A DNA stretch of 37,425 nt from Saccoglossus kowalevskii (GCF_000003605.2 NW_003126890.1:228321-265745); one strand, 5' to 3'; counted from the stretch's first letter, positions 1 through 11,840 are shown. Made by a program: numbers and translations. Notes: generated from the sequence alone by a model not told the origin.

Positions 1-1420
1 CATGTTTATAATTTATATCATTTGTTGTTTTCTATTTTCTTTTCCGTTACTGTAATTCATTTATGAATGGGCTTCACGACTTAAGTTATTTTCTAATTGT
101 CATTTGATTGAAGACAAGTCAACGTAAATATTCCTACACGGAATCTTTTTTCAAATCATTACCCGTACATGATACCGGTAATGGGTTTTGTATCTTATAT
201 AAATCTCAAAAATGATGAGTAAAATTCTTCAATCTTCCCCACCATATGATGTAAACCTCAGTGGTGGCCTCTCTCTCAAAACCAGCTGGATAGTGCATTC
301 ATAAGTCTCATTAATAATTTCTATACAGTTTCCTGAGCGTTTCTCAAGTAAGTTAACCCTTATTCCTATTCATTAATTTTAGACCTAAACACATTTTGTT
401 AAATTTTCCAGAATTTAACAGTTCCTAGAATTCACTTAATAGATTTCAAGATTGTGATAAATATAAAGTCAAGAAAGCCTCCTTATGCCGTTGACAATCA
501 CGATGGCTTTGTGGGTGTTGGTGATAATGTTCTACATACACAACCATTTAGTGCAGGTTTACTCAAATGCAGGACAGTTAAATCATATACTGTTCATTAT
601 CAAAGCAATTAACTTCTAACCATTAGCAACGAATATTGTCAAAAAAATCCCAAATTAATATTATATCGGTATTTAAAATTCTTCATGAAATAAACACAGA
701 TGCCAATGCCTTCCAGTCACACTGACCAACAATAGAAAAAAGTGGGTTAATATTGGTACAGGTGATCAAAGACATAATTAGCCATCAGACTGAAAAACCT
801 GACTAGCATATGAAAATAGTATTATACAGTTATTAGCGTTGACAGGTGGCTGCATATTTTAATTCAGTTTAGCTGCTTTATATTCACACCAATTATTAAG
901 CATATAGGACAGCAACAACACAAACTGAAACAATTTCATGGGAAATTGACGTTAATGAGTGGTTACATGATGCATGACAGTCATTGATTTAGATATAAAG
1001 ATATTTATTTGCATTTAACTTCATATTTCATAACAAACCTGTACAATAAATATTTAAATGTTCCAACTGTTTACATTCATTTTGAAAACCCTTGAATCAT
1101 TAACACATCATCTGTTAACATAATTTTTTTTATAATTGTAGAATGTGATTAATGCAGGTGCTATTTTGAAGATAGTTGCTTTAATAGGTCATTTAGAAAT
1201 TATGAGCATCACCAGTGACACTGATCACTGATTCAACAGCCATTTTGAGTTTCTAATTATGGGTCGCATGCAAAAGGAGTGTATATGACTACATAAGTTG
1301 AATATCAATACAATGTAATTTTGGCAAGCACAGAATATTAGCTGAACTCCTTTCATCCAAGACAAACCATGGCTCACAACTGGCTTACTGGATAGGTTTA
1401 GCATCCAGCCCAGAGTCTCA

Positions 1421-2096
1421 GAACCTTCATTCAAATCAGTTCTGATCAGGGTGTCAGAATCATCTTTAAAATCAGACCTGTATAGACACTCAGAATCGTC
1501 TTTTAATTCTTCTTTTAAATCAGTCCTGTCCTGACAGTCAGAATTCACATTTAAATCAGTCCTGTCCTGACAGTCAGAATTCACTTTCAAATCAGTCCTG
1601 TCCTGACAGTCAGAATTCACATTCAAATCAGTCCTGTCCTGACAGTCAGAATTCACTTTCAAATCAGTCCTGTCCTGACAGTCAGAATTCACATTCAAAT
1701 CAGTCCTGTCCTGACAGTTAGAATTCACTTTCAAATCAGTCCTGTCCTGACTGTCAGAATTCACATTCAAATCAGTCCTGTGCTGACAGTCAGAATTCAC
1801 TTTCAAATCAGTCCTGTCCTGACGGTCAGCATTCACTTTTAAATCAGTCCTGTGCTGTCCTGACAGTCAGAAATTCATTTTCAAATCAGTCCTGTCCTGA
1901 CAGTCAGAATTAACTTTCAAATCAGTTCTGTCCAGACAGTCAGAATTCACTTTCAAATCAGTCCTGTCCAGACAGCCAGAATCATTTTTCAAATCAGTCC
2001 TGTCCAGAATAAACTTTCAAATCAGACCTGTCCAGATTGTCAGAATCATCTTTCAAATCAGTCTTATTCAGACAGTCAGAATCATGTTTCAAATAA
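1421..2096. repeat. 36-bp minisatellite with 72-bp higher-order periodicity
   Basis: About 18 tandem copies of a 36-bp unit containing TTTCAAATCAGTCCTGTCC and GACAGTCAGAATTCAC on the plus strand. In the central part the units alternate between ...ACATTCAAAT... and ...ACTTTCAAAT..., so the true period there is a 72-bp dimer. Both edges are diverged. Because 36 is a multiple of three, the minus strand stays open from 1836 to 1225 as 12-residue repeats (SDCQDRTDLKVN alternating with SDCQDRTDLNVN). Indels near 1853, 1871 and 2004 break that frame in the right-hand copies. It lies in the inferred intron 2. Confidence 0.95.
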
Positions 2097-2291
2097 TTCA
2101 AAATGTTGAAAACAGCGAGAAATACTTTATTTTTCACACTGGCATGCACTCAAAAATTCAATTTGTAAACGATACAGCTAACCACTCAGACAGAATAATT
2201 TGTTGTGATTATTCAGATGTACTATACAAAGAATATAAAGTTTATACAGGAGACTAACAAAGTATAGCAGCAAATAAGAATGCCTAGAGCA

Positions 2292-2320
2292 TTAAGGTAG
2301 ATCCACGGCATTCAACCTAG
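2292..2320 (+). mobile_element. Possible truncated end of a TTAA-flanked DNA element
   Basis: TTAAGGTAGATCC matches the left terminus of the complete element at 8560-9079 (TTAAGGTAGAACCC). No inverted partner end was seen in the next kilobase, so this is at most a broken or solo end, or chance. Confidence 0.3.
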
Positions 2321-2814
2321 CAAAAAAAAAGCAGGAAATTTGTCCCAATTTCTTGTTTTGAAATTGCTACATAATTATTGATTTTATCACATGTCATTTA
2401 TTTTTATGTGTTTATTTTTCTAAAATATTTGTTCGGAGACAGACTATTTAAAAACCGCAGTCAAAGAAAGCTTAGAAAGAACTCCTGTGTGCTGAAGGTA
2501 CTGGCAGCATGAAGTAAAAATAAGGAACGGTGTACCGGTATTTACTATATATGTGCTTTTAATAGTGTAAATAAAGCATTTAAAAATATAACTGCAAGCA
2601 ATGATCAGGGTGGTTCCAAGTAGCTATGGTTTAACAGTTACAAATATTTAATGAAATAATGACCATATATGATGACTTGATATTTTGTACAAACATGTAT
2701 ATCTTGTCACACAACAAAATTATAGCACCAGTTGCATGTCCCTATCCGTAACAGTACTTAAGATATTATAGTTTTGCATATTATTGAGGTCAAATGTCAT
2801 CTAAACATTAGTCA

Positions 2815-3204
2815 TATCACATTGATCTCAACCAAAAACTAACCAGGTTTGCGCATTATTGCAAAGCATCTATGTACCATGTTTCATTAAAATCTGTTAA
2901 ATGGTACTTGAGAAACAGGTTAAAATTTGCTAATTAATATTTAAATTACCGGTAGATCAATAATATGCATGGATTTCAAACAACCAATCAGGTTTGTGCA
3001 TTATTCTGGAAAAGTCAAGGCACAGCAGAAAATTAGCTAATTATCATCCAAATTAGGTAATTAATATGCATGGATTTACCCCAAAACCTAATCAAATCTG
3101 CTCATTAGCCCAGATCATCTATGCATCAAGTTTCATCAAAAACCAAAGTATGATTCTTGAGATATCAGTGGAACAGATGGAGGGACACACACACACACAC
3201 ACAC
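2815..3204 (+). repeat. Interspersed repeat with diverged internal copies, ending in (AC)10
   Basis: Three diverged blocks recur. Each has AACCAAT/CAGGTTTG.GCATTA, a CTATG(T/C)A.CA.GTTTCAT.AAAA segment and a TTCTTGAGA(T/A)A segment. TTAATATGCATGGATTT occurs twice (near 2963 and 3063). The block ends in GGAGGGACACAC and a perfect (AC)10 tract at 3185-3204. This pattern of 'caagtttcatcaaaa ... cttgagatatc' followed by a simple-sequence tail is typical of non-autonomous repeats in marine invertebrates. I cannot assign a class. Confidence 0.5.
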
Positions 3205-4613
3205 TAACTGCAAAGACCCCCAAAGAGTAAAAAAAGGCCATTTTGGAATAAAGGAAGCATTATTTCATACATGTACAAAATGGGAAGTAATCATAAGAAT
3301 CTGCAAATAATACCTAACATCCCAGCCTATAAATATATGTACCCAATGGAAATGTTGAGACATGGTAGAAATTTAATTTTTAACCATAGGATTTTCAACC
3401 TGAGATTTGTGGAAAAAAAAGTAGTTCAGAAACCATATATTTTGATCTGGGTTTTATGAACAACTGCATAAAATAAACCATGATAGTGTAAACGTCCAAG
3501 TATCATTTGTTTCAATGGCAGCTCACTTTCTTGATTGGCAACTAGCAAATTGTATGAGTGCATACAAAGTTGGCTATGCAATGAAAATTGATATTCCGTG
3601 GGCAGCAAGAGATATCTCCATTAACTACTGCACACATCCAATTACATTTCACAGAAAGGTCACACAAGGTTATGCAAGATAGATGGTGGAAATTACAAAA
3701 TCTACAAATACATGTATGGTAATTTTCAAATAAAATTGTTTGGTTATTCAACCCCCAGGTAGATTTCAGTGACCACGTAATTGAAAACTATAAAGTAAAT
3801 TATATAAATCAAATGCAATTGACGTTACAGTCTGCATTCTGTTTACATCATTTGAAATTGTATATAATTCATATGAGATACAACATAATTACATGTACAT
3901 TGTATACACACAGATATACACAACAAGGTGGGTCAGTGAGTGAGACTTTTCCATATTCATTGACTGTAATTTTAATACATTAAATCATAACGCCCAAGTT
4001 ATATTACATATGTCATATTTTTGAAATACATGCCTGTGTAGTTGCTAAAGTAAAATCACTATTTAGTTCACGTAATTGACATACATGTACATGTAGAGAA
4101 TGACGTACAAGGTGACACAGGGAGACTCTGAAAATAACTGATTGCTTTTCAACATTTGATTCCACTGCCTTAAGGCACTAAAGCTTGTTTCCTGGCAACT
4201 CAGCGAGACACCATTGAATTTTCAGACAAATATTCCCTGGTCCCTAGATTTAAAGTGCCCGAAAGCCAGTAAATATGGTACTGCCATGTCCCATGAGTCA
4301 TCTTCAACAAAACATCTGGATATTAAGCATACATTGGGAGAACATAAATACATTTAGCAAGATAATAAACTGATCAGTTTTAAATCGCTAATGTTTCAAT
4401 AAAATGAAGGGATTTTTTTTTTAGAATTTTCATTGATATTGTCATATTACTAAATGGCAAAACGATTACTATTGTTCACATAGTATTTATGAGTTTGATG
4501 AGATCATACGTTGAATATTTATTTAAAAGTTCAAATATGTAGATGAATGACTGATTTCCTGTTGTTTAATACCACATCAACACATCAATCAAACAAATCT
4601 TAGAAATAACTCT

Positions 4614-5709
4614 GTCTAAAGTAGACAGCAATATCAGTCTAATCAGGGTATATATCTAGAGTAGACAGCAATATCAGTCTAATCAGTGTATATATCTAGA
4701 GTAGACAGCAATATCAGTCTAATCAGTGTATATATCTAGAGTAGACAGCAATATCAGTCTAATCAGTGTGTATATCTAGAGTAGACAGCAATACCCGTCT
4801 AATCAGTGTATATATCTAGAGTAGACAGCAATACCTATCTAATCAGTGTATATATCTAAAGTAGACAGCAATACCAGTCTAATCAGTGTGTATATCTAGA
4901 GTAGACTGCAATACCAGTCTAATCAGTGTATATATCTAGAGTAGACAGCAATACCTATCTAATCTGTGTATATATCTAGAGTAGACAGCAATATCAGTCT
5001 AATCAGTGTATATATCTAGAGTAGACAGCAATATCAGTCTTATCAGTGTATATATCTAGAGTAGACAGCAATATCAGTCTAATCAGTGTGTATATCTAGA
5101 GTAGACAGCAATACCCGTCTAATCAGTGTATATATCTAGAGTAGACAGCAATACCTATCTAATCAGTGTTTATCTAAAGTAGACAGCAATACTAGTCTAA
5201 TCAATATGTATATCTAGAGTAGACAGCAATACCTATCTAATCAGTGTATATATCTAGAGTAGACAGCAATATCATTCTAATCAGTGTATATATCTAAAGT
5301 AGACAGCAATACCAGTCTAATCAGTGTGTATATCTAGAGTAGACAGCAATACATGTCTAATCGGTATATATATCTAAAGTAGACAGCAATACCAGTCTAA
5401 TCAGTGTATATATCTAAAGTAGACAGCAATACCAGTCTAATCAGTGTATATATCCAGAGTAGACAGCAATACCAGTCTAATCGGTATATATATCTAGAGT
5501 AGACAGCAATACCAGTCTAATCGGTGTGTATATCTAGAGTAGACAGCAATACTAGTCTAATCAATGTGTATATCTAGAGTAGACAGCAATACCAGTCTAA
5601 TCAGTGTATATATCTAGAGTAGACAGCAATATCAGTCTAATCAGTGTATATATCTAGAGTAGACAGCAATACTAGTCTATTCAGTGTATATATCTAGAGT
5701 AGACAGCAG
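4614..5709. repeat. 40-bp minisatellite, 28 copies
   Basis: Twenty-eight boxes GTAGACAGCA occur at an exact 40-bp step from 4621 to 5141. After a single 38-bp step they continue at 40 bp from 5179 to 5699. The consensus unit has GTAGACAGCAATA, a variable (TCAG/CCAG/CCTA/CCCG)TCT, AATCAGTGTATATA, and TCTAGA (an XbaI palindrome). The variant order in units 4661-4860 recurs at 4981-5178, 320 bp later, which shows a block duplication of about six to eight units. No unit is open enough to be coding. Confidence 0.97.
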
Positions 5710-7835
5710 AGAGTATTATTTTCGATATTACAACAGTCAAAATGTGGATGCAAAAACATAGTATGGTTTATGTTTATCTATTAAACTGAAATAATGATAG
5801 CTTACACATGATAAAAGAGCCTTGAATTTATGAAACTAGCACTTTATATAGGTGCTTTGCGAACATGATAGAAAACGTGTAGGCGCCAAATACAAATGAG
5901 TAAATTGCGCGGGGAGAAAAAAATACAATAATGAGTAAGATGATTGATGAAAAATATCTACCGAGAGTAAACGCTCATTGGCTTAAATTAAATGATTCTC
6001 AATGGTCAAGAGTTATTCAGAAGAAGCCTTCATACGAATAGACAAACGAATTAACTACTACAGCAGAATGACATGCAAATGAGAATAATAATAGTAATTG
6101 ACAGTAATATTAAATGAATACAATCAGTAATTCTGTGCACAGATAACAGTGTGAATCCCTAGGATTAATGTGTCGCATAAAAGATACTGTAAAAGACAGT
6201 CAATCAATACATGTACATGCATATGTCCTTCAGTAATAAATTTTATTTTATTAGATTGAAAATACTGCATCCCTGTTAGTAATATATTGTATTTAGTGGC
6301 AATGTGTTGTAGGTGCATGTATTACATACACAGAGCCATTCCAGTGAAGCTGAAATTATCACTATAATGCGAATATTATTAAAATTGTACTTCTGCCAAA
6401 TCCATATTTTAAATCTATTACAATCGTATTACACTATGTAATAGGGAGCATTAAATTGATTTTAGTAAACCAGAGACATCACCCGACTACATGTATGTTT
6501 CCTCAGTAATTATAAGTAAATCAACCAGGTGGCTCCATTTACATATTTTCTTCTCATTTATTGATGATATTATTTTTTCTAAATTTTTAAGATTTCAATA
6601 AGAATATGATTCAAATAAAAATTAATTATAATTATTACACGTATATTTCCATCTATATGTCCTACTGAAGGGGCAGTGGTCATCGCAATGTGTTGTGTTG
6701 ATGTGGGTCCCATGCAACAGATAAAAGCATAATACATTGCCTCAGGTATTAGTTATAATGCCGTAAACTATTCATAGTATTTCATATAGTTTATAGCACT
6801 TTTATCAAATGTATCATACAGTAGCAGTTACATAAAGCCATGTAATAAATTTACATATTAAACCCCATGTGGCATCAATAACGAATCACCTCCCAAAATG
6901 CCAAAAACACTTGCTTTAAATGACGAAACAAATTATTACATGTATTGTGATAACTGATTGAAATATGATAAATCTGAATATTCTCTCAACATACTGACAG
7001 TACCTGCTTTTGTTGTAAATCACATTTAAAGATTTCACCTTTTCTCATAATAAAATAAAATCTCCTACGCCACGATACCATTGAGAGTGCCGCTTTTATG
7101 AAATTAATATGTCTTCTTGTGTAAAGATTAATATGCCAATCAATGTAATCGATGAGAACGACCACAAAGTGTAAAATAAATTTTGAAATTTGATGCGTTA
7201 TAGTTAAGAAATTTGAGCCAGAAAAAAGCAATTACAAAAAATAAATTATGATAATCATATTCTCGTACCCTCATTTACACATTTATTCCTTTGACTGTTT
7301 AATTTTCAGGAAATTTGATCTTATCGTCAAAGGTTATATATTATCAAGTTAAATCGGTGTTACTAATTTCAAGATATTTAAAGGTCAAATGTAAAAGCAC
7401 CTTGCAGATTGGTTGCCATCGTCATGTAGTTGATTTGACAGGTATGGCTTATAGTGCTTGTCAAAAGTGGCTGTCAAGACATTGCTATACATACATAGTG
7501 AGTGGTAAGTTTCTCGCAAAACCCAGTTGAGAAATAATAATTATAGTTATGTACTAACCAAGAAACATACATGTACTTGTACTATGAGTTGACACAATTT
7601 ATGTTTTTTATCTGATCTATATAAATTATTTCCACTATAAACTGACATGATTCTGATGAAAGACTACTCTGTGTGATTGTCTATAGATCTCAATTAAATA
7701 TGTAATCATATTAAGTCAAAGTCAATGAGAGACAACAACATGTATGCCCAGCTGTAAATGAAAATTAGCAAATCAATACCAAACGAAAATTGTTTACCAA
7801 TTGATCAACATAATTACTAGAATAATCCACTTTCT
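5710..7835. other. AT-rich intronic stretch without a supported gene
   Basis: Only short frames occur. On the plus strand around 7403-7506 a frame reading CHRHVVDLTGMAYSACQKWL runs from a possible acceptor (CCTTGCAG) to a possible donor (GGTAAGTTT). I do not recognise it and consider it probably chance. Confidence 0.5.
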
Positions 7836-8004
7836 TTTTAAATCTGCATCCCAAATAAAAGCCTCACACATTCATTTTGAATAATTGAGAACCAAAAATT
7901 CACCATTTCTCATATGTGTAGATGCTCTAATAGAAGCCGCATCCTCTTTGTTGCATTGAACCATTTTAATAGAAGCTGTGGTTTGTAATATAGATTTTAC
8001 AGTA
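7836..8004. mobile_element. MITE-like element, degraded copy (family of 27054-27229)
   Basis: Shares with 27054-27229 the internal text AATTGAGAACCA, TTCTCAT.TGTGTAGATG, CTAATAGAAGC.GCATCCTC, TTGCATTG, CCATTTTAATAGAA and the right terminus AGATTTTACAGTA. The left terminal repeat is diverged (AAATCTGCATCCCAAATAAAAG). About 170 bp, with no coding capacity. Confidence 0.75.
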
Positions 8005-8517
8005 ACAAGTGAAGCAACAACATTGTTATGTCTAGTCTGTGGTCATGACAAGAATAGATAACCCTTTGGAGGACACTTCAGTGTCACTAAGTGAAAACAC
8101 TTCTTATCTCATTAACATTTATTGAAACAGTAACAAATTCATCTGATTGACAACTGCAGGGCTCAAAATTAGCAGTAGCCTAAGGGGCACAATAAACCAA
8201 TACTTGTCCTAGGGTGACCATATTTTCAAAGTCCAATGTAGTATCCCAACTAGACTACCTCCTATTGTTTTTACAATAACCAGTATGTGTTCAAAGTTAT
8301 GGGTGTCTTTACACAAATTAAACAATGTGATATTTACTTAGTTCAGGCGTAACCTACTGTAACTTCCAAGTTGACTGTCAGCTAGTTTTACATTTTCATA
8401 AAACCTTACAATTTTTTGTCATCAATAATTTCAACATTATGCATGCATATTGTATTTTAGCAATGTTACTACGGTAACATGAGACATTTTTTTTTAGGCA
8501 GACTACCCTCCACAGTT

Positions 8518-8555
8518 TAGATATGTGTCAATTTTGAAAGCAAGCTAAGATAGCA
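8518..8555 (+). repeat. Copy 1 of dispersed motif (GATATGTG..A.TTTTGAAAGCAAGCTAA)
   Basis: AGATATGTGTCAATTTTG then AAAGCAAGCTAAG. Direct copies lie at 9116-9147 (on the other side of the TTAA element) and 23571-23602. It looks like part of an older repeat into which the TTAA element inserted. Confidence 0.55.
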
Positions 8556-8559
8556 TTAA

Positions 8560-9079
8560 GGTAGAACCCTACTCATACTTTTTGAGAAAGTTGGTCATAA
8601 AATCTTATGACGACAATGTTCATTGATTTATTGTGTAAAATCATGGAGCTAATGTCCCTTGGTACCTAGGAATTGCATTCTTTTTGTGTTACAGTGATGT
8701 ATTTTGGGTAGCTTTTCCTAAAATCACTATTTTTTAAATTCAATAGAATCCAATGAAAAATTGCATTTTTGACACTTTTTAAAACTTAATAATTCAGGAC
8801 AACAAAAAGTACAATATAATTCATTCATAATATATAATTTGTTTAATACTCCAGTCTACAATTTGAGATATGGCTTAAAATCTCTGCCATAGGAACCTAT
8901 GGTATAAGCGTTATACAGACAAAATGGCTACTAACCACTAAAATACAACCATTATTATCTCAAAAATTTGCCTGGTGATCCCAAACTTTTTTAAGTCAAC
9001 ATCCTTATATTGGCCGGGAGTAAAATTTATTGCAAATGAATAAATTCTGAGTATTTGCATTTATGAGTAGGCGTCTATC
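8560..9079. mobile_element. Non-autonomous DNA transposon, TTAA target site
   Basis: Terminal inverted repeats of about 18 bp: GGTAGAACCCTACTCATA at the left, and the right end (9061-9079) reads GATAGACGCCTACTCATA in reverse complement. TTAA directly flanks both ends (8556-8559 and 9080-9083). A TTAA target duplication is characteristic of piggyBac-type transposition. The 520-bp interior is AT-rich and has no transposase frame, so it would depend on an enzyme encoded elsewhere. The TIR does not start with the usual CCC/CCY of canonical piggyBac elements, so the family assignment is inference from the target site only. Confidence 0.7.
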
Positions 9080-9115
9080 TTAAGCTACCTAAATGTTAAG
9101 TTATGCTCAATTTTG

Positions 9116-9147
9116 ATATGGGGCAATTTTGAAAGCAAGCTAAGTTT
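9116..9147 (+). repeat. Copy 2 of the dispersed GATATGNGG...AAAGCAAGCTAA motif
   Basis: GATATGGGGCAATTTTG then AAAGCAAGCTAAG, in the same orientation as the copy at 8518. A third copy, more diverged, is at 23571-23602. Confidence 0.55.
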
Positions 9148-9340
9148 AGATTAGTTTAAGATTTAAGCTCGATTGGATTGTGCTATAAGTTTGTACAAAA
9201 CCTGAGGGATTACCTAATACTACCACGGGATTGCCAATTCTTACCCATCATGAAATGTCGTTGATTTCGAGCTCTGACCTGTATGTTTGGTGGCATATTA
9301 AATAAATGTTGTGGCAAGATAAAAAAAAATATGAACATAC

Positions 9341-9484
9341 CCAATCCGCTCTTCCTCCATTTTTTCCAGCCTATCCGCTCTTTCCAGAACTCTCTGAATA
9401 GAGTCCTGCTCTTCCCGTGATAATCCTTCATTTTTACGATATCGACTCGCTTCATTTGTGTGGAAGGACCAACCAGTTCCCAAC
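9341..9484 (-). CDS. Rabphilin/Noc2-like gene, exon 2 (Rab-binding domain helix)
   Basis: Seen: minus-strand exon between an acceptor (TTTATCACAG, ending at 9485) and a donor GTATGT (9340-9335). Its 144 nt begin with a G that completes the Lys codon of exon 1A or 1B, then read LGTGWSFHTNEASRYRKNEG, a Glu-rich amphipathic stretch with EEQDSIQRVLERADRLEKME, and end EEERIG with the Gly codon split after GG. Known: in rabphilin and Noc2 the segment (T/A)GWSVH ... RAE-x-ME-x-x-E-Q-x-RIGRLV is helix alpha-1 of the Rab-binding domain. It contacts GTP-Rab3/Rab27 and precedes the FYVE-like zinc finger and the SGAWF helix. Those parts are missing here, so this is only the N-terminal third of the domain. 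Rabphilin (with C2 domains) and Noc2 (without) cannot be separated from these exons alone. The family call is firm; the exact orthologue is open. Confidence 0.9.
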
Positions 9485-11769
9485 CTGTGATAAAGATTTA
9501 AATTACCATTATCAAGATAAATCTTTTTAGTTTCGAAAAAAAAAGAAGAAGACTTTGTTGGTATTGATTTTTTAACCTTAACTTAATAAAATTAGTAAAA
9601 AGCAGTGTGCAGAATAAGACATGAGACGCTGTACAAACAAATTGACAATTGACTGACAGATGAAATACTTCATGCAAAGACAAAAAAACGTGCATAGGTT
9701 TATGAAAGATTAGGTGAAATAAACACATGAATGTTCATGTATTAGCATATGTATTGTATGCACAATTCCAGAAAATTACAAAACACCTGTATTTTGTAAG
9801 TCATTTTGGCAGTCGGTGTGATCATGCGAGAAATGAGACAAATGATAGTGGGTGATAACATGATTCATCATTAGTATGAACTACATCTACAATCTAGTCA
9901 TAGTGGGCGATATCATATAATATTCCGGAATATACATAATTGAAACAGACTTCCTATTAAAATGATCGTTAAACAGCATTTATTTTGGAAATGGACATTA
10001 CACATTGGTGGAGGGGGTAGCTTGAATGACAAGTGACTGTCTAGTTGAATCGATAGAAGAGAAGAAAGCAATCAAACTGCCCTTTCAGGATTTGTGTGGG
10101 CTTGGATTCACTTAATGTTGTAATGCAGGTTTTACATCAAATTCCTCATGCATGTGGGAAGGTTTTACAGCAATTCTGATCTTCTTATCAAACTAACTGC
10201 TGAGGATGTATGCATGAAATAAAATATGGACGAAGCCCTATCACATACACAGTGTGCCAAATGTCATACAATGTATGCAAATCAAATAACAATAAATACC
10301 CAATTAACTGATTGAGTTCATTTTTCTGCTATGCTAATGATCTGTGGATGCCCCAAGGTAACCTTGCTGCATGTCTAATCTAAGGTTGCTGAAGGCAATA
10401 TCCTATTTTAAACGAACCGTTTCAAGAATTTGGCCCAAAAGTTGAAATATTGATATGATTGGACATAGTATAAAAGTAATAGTTCTGATTCTAAAAATAC
10501 TTTAGTTTATTAGATTGGTCGAGTGAGTAGTGAGAGGGGGATAGTGCTATTATAAACAATGGCATGTTGCTTCCATCATACAATTGTTTTATTTATAAAA
10601 AATGTTATCATTTCCACCAAATGATGAAGTATAAGTTTTAATAAATCATAATTTAATAATTCATAACTAGTAATTTGGTAATCCACCATTTATAAAATGA
10701 GCCTTAATCCAGTCAGCATTTAAATTATTCTACAGTGAATATTTACAATGCAAGTAATTTCTAATATTGTGTTCTTGAGAAAATATTTTTTTGAGATATG
10801 TTTATTTAAATTAATATATATACAGTACAGTGACCCTTCGCTAAATTGCGCCTCTGCAGGTCGCGATATTAGCTATGATGTAGATAATTCCATGGCTCCC
10901 AAAACATTTTACTTTTTAGTGATTCTTTGCCTCATGTATTATTCATCCATTGCAGAGTTAGTGTGAGACAATCGTGATGATGGCAACGGCACTTAACACC
11001 CTATGTCCTGTTAATTGCTGGGCTGTGAAAGGCACTGATGGCTTGACTCAAGATTTCAACACGGTTCTCAGTCGGTACTGCTTTGATAAAACCTCATAAA
11101 ACTCACTGCAATGTGAACAATCCATCACTCTGATCTCTAGTTTCCAACTGATAGCATGTCTTAAACGAAAGTTATCCAGTATGTCTGTCTGTCTGTCCGT
11201 CTGTCTGTCTGTCCTTGTTAAGTTGTGCACCTTGATAAGTTACAGTTTTCGCTTGGATCCCAAAACTGTGACTTAACAATAGATTTTGACAATATTCAGC
11301 CATGTCTTAAATATTTATTAAAATACAAAATGTTTATATAAAGATTTCTGATGTAATGCATTAATAAATTAAAATGCATACTAATGAGACAAATATAAGG
11401 TCAAAGGGTCATGCATTAACATGTAAAGTTACAGCATGCATGATTACAAACAAGGTCACATAACTAGGACATCTAACGACATACACCGTATTTACAAAAT
11501 GTGCGAATAGACTGAATCACTGATAAGCTGATGTACATGTATGGCACAGTGATTTCACATATTCTGAACATGGCTCTTTTGAATCAAATTGAAATAATTT
11601 ACATTAATTTTTAGATTTCAGAAACGATTTTCTTAAAAACAAAACAGCACAATGTACACATTTTATCCAATAGTTACGCTGACCAATAGCATCATTTATT
11701 GAGCGTCAATAATTATCATGCAATTAATCCAACTATATAAAATACACATTGCAGGGCCCTGTTACTTAC
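9485..11769 (-). other. Intron 1 of the rabphilin/Noc2-like gene
   Basis: This minus-strand intron joins exon 1B (donor GTAAGT at 11769) to exon 2 (acceptor CACAG ending at 9485). From exon 1A it would extend up to 11946. It is AT-rich and has no recognisable coding sequence. A short tetranucleotide tract (11183-11213) is listed separately. Around 10828-10865 there is a sequence reading CAGTGACCCTTCGCTAAATT that resembles a pogo/Tigger-type transposon end, but I found no matching second end. Confidence 0.75.
11183..11214. repeat. (GTCT)n microsatellite
   Basis: Eight units of GTCT with one GTCC interruption, ending in GTCC. On the minus strand it reads GGACAGACAGAC..., the form often found at the tails of interspersed repeats in marine invertebrates. 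Confidence 0.9.
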
Positions 11770-11840
11770 TTTGCCCTGAGGGCCAGTTGTCTGTCATCTG
11801 GGCATGTCCACTTCTTAATTCCACCAGATCTCACAGCCAT
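11770..11840 (-). CDS. Rabphilin/Noc2-like gene, alternative first coding exon 1B
   Basis: Seen: on the minus strand an ATG at 11840 opens MAVRSGGI followed by KKWTCPDDRQLALRAK. It ends with the split codon AA at 11770 and a donor GTAAGT (11769-11764). Exon length is 71 nt (23 codons plus 2 bases), the same end phase as exon 1A, so it also joins exon 2 in frame. From the Trp onward it matches exon 1A at all but two residues (N/D, H/Q), while the N-terminal leader differs completely. Only 106 bp separate the two exons. No strong acceptor is visible just upstream, so 1B may need its own transcription start, or may lie in the 5' leader of a longer first exon. Inference: a tandem exon duplication that gives two N-termini to one Rab effector. 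Spliced transcripts would settle whether both are used. Confidence 0.8.

Larger units (their letters stand above)
1..9340 (-). other. Intron 2 (partial) of the rabphilin/Noc2-like gene
   Basis: The donor after exon 2 is at 9340, and I found no downstream exon. In particular there is no CxxC zinc finger, WLCKIC-like or SGAWF-like coding sequence on the minus strand down to position 1. The whole left part of the window is therefore probably intron, running off the edge. It carries two minisatellites, a MITE-like copy and a TTAA-flanked element, listed separately. The stretches 1-1420, 2100-2280, 3210-4600 and 5715-7830 show only AT-rich sequence with short chance frames. A diverged or very small exon could have escaped me. 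Confidence 0.6.

Noticed and set aside
480-640. Plus-strand frame KPPYAVDNHDGFVGVGDNVL
   Set aside because: Short, no known similarity, and no matching acceptor. On the opposite strand to the surrounding gene.
4614-5709. Regular 40-bp repeat resembling a CRISPR array
   Set aside because: There are no unique spacers. The whole unit repeats with small variants, and the context is a eukaryotic intron.
7403-7507. Plus-strand candidate exon QIGCHRHVVDLTGMAYSACQ
   Set aside because: Has passable splice sites but no recognisable domain or partner exon.
10820-10870. Pogo/Tigger-like terminal repeat CAGTGACCCTTCGC
   Set aside because: No inverted partner end was found in the neighbourhood.
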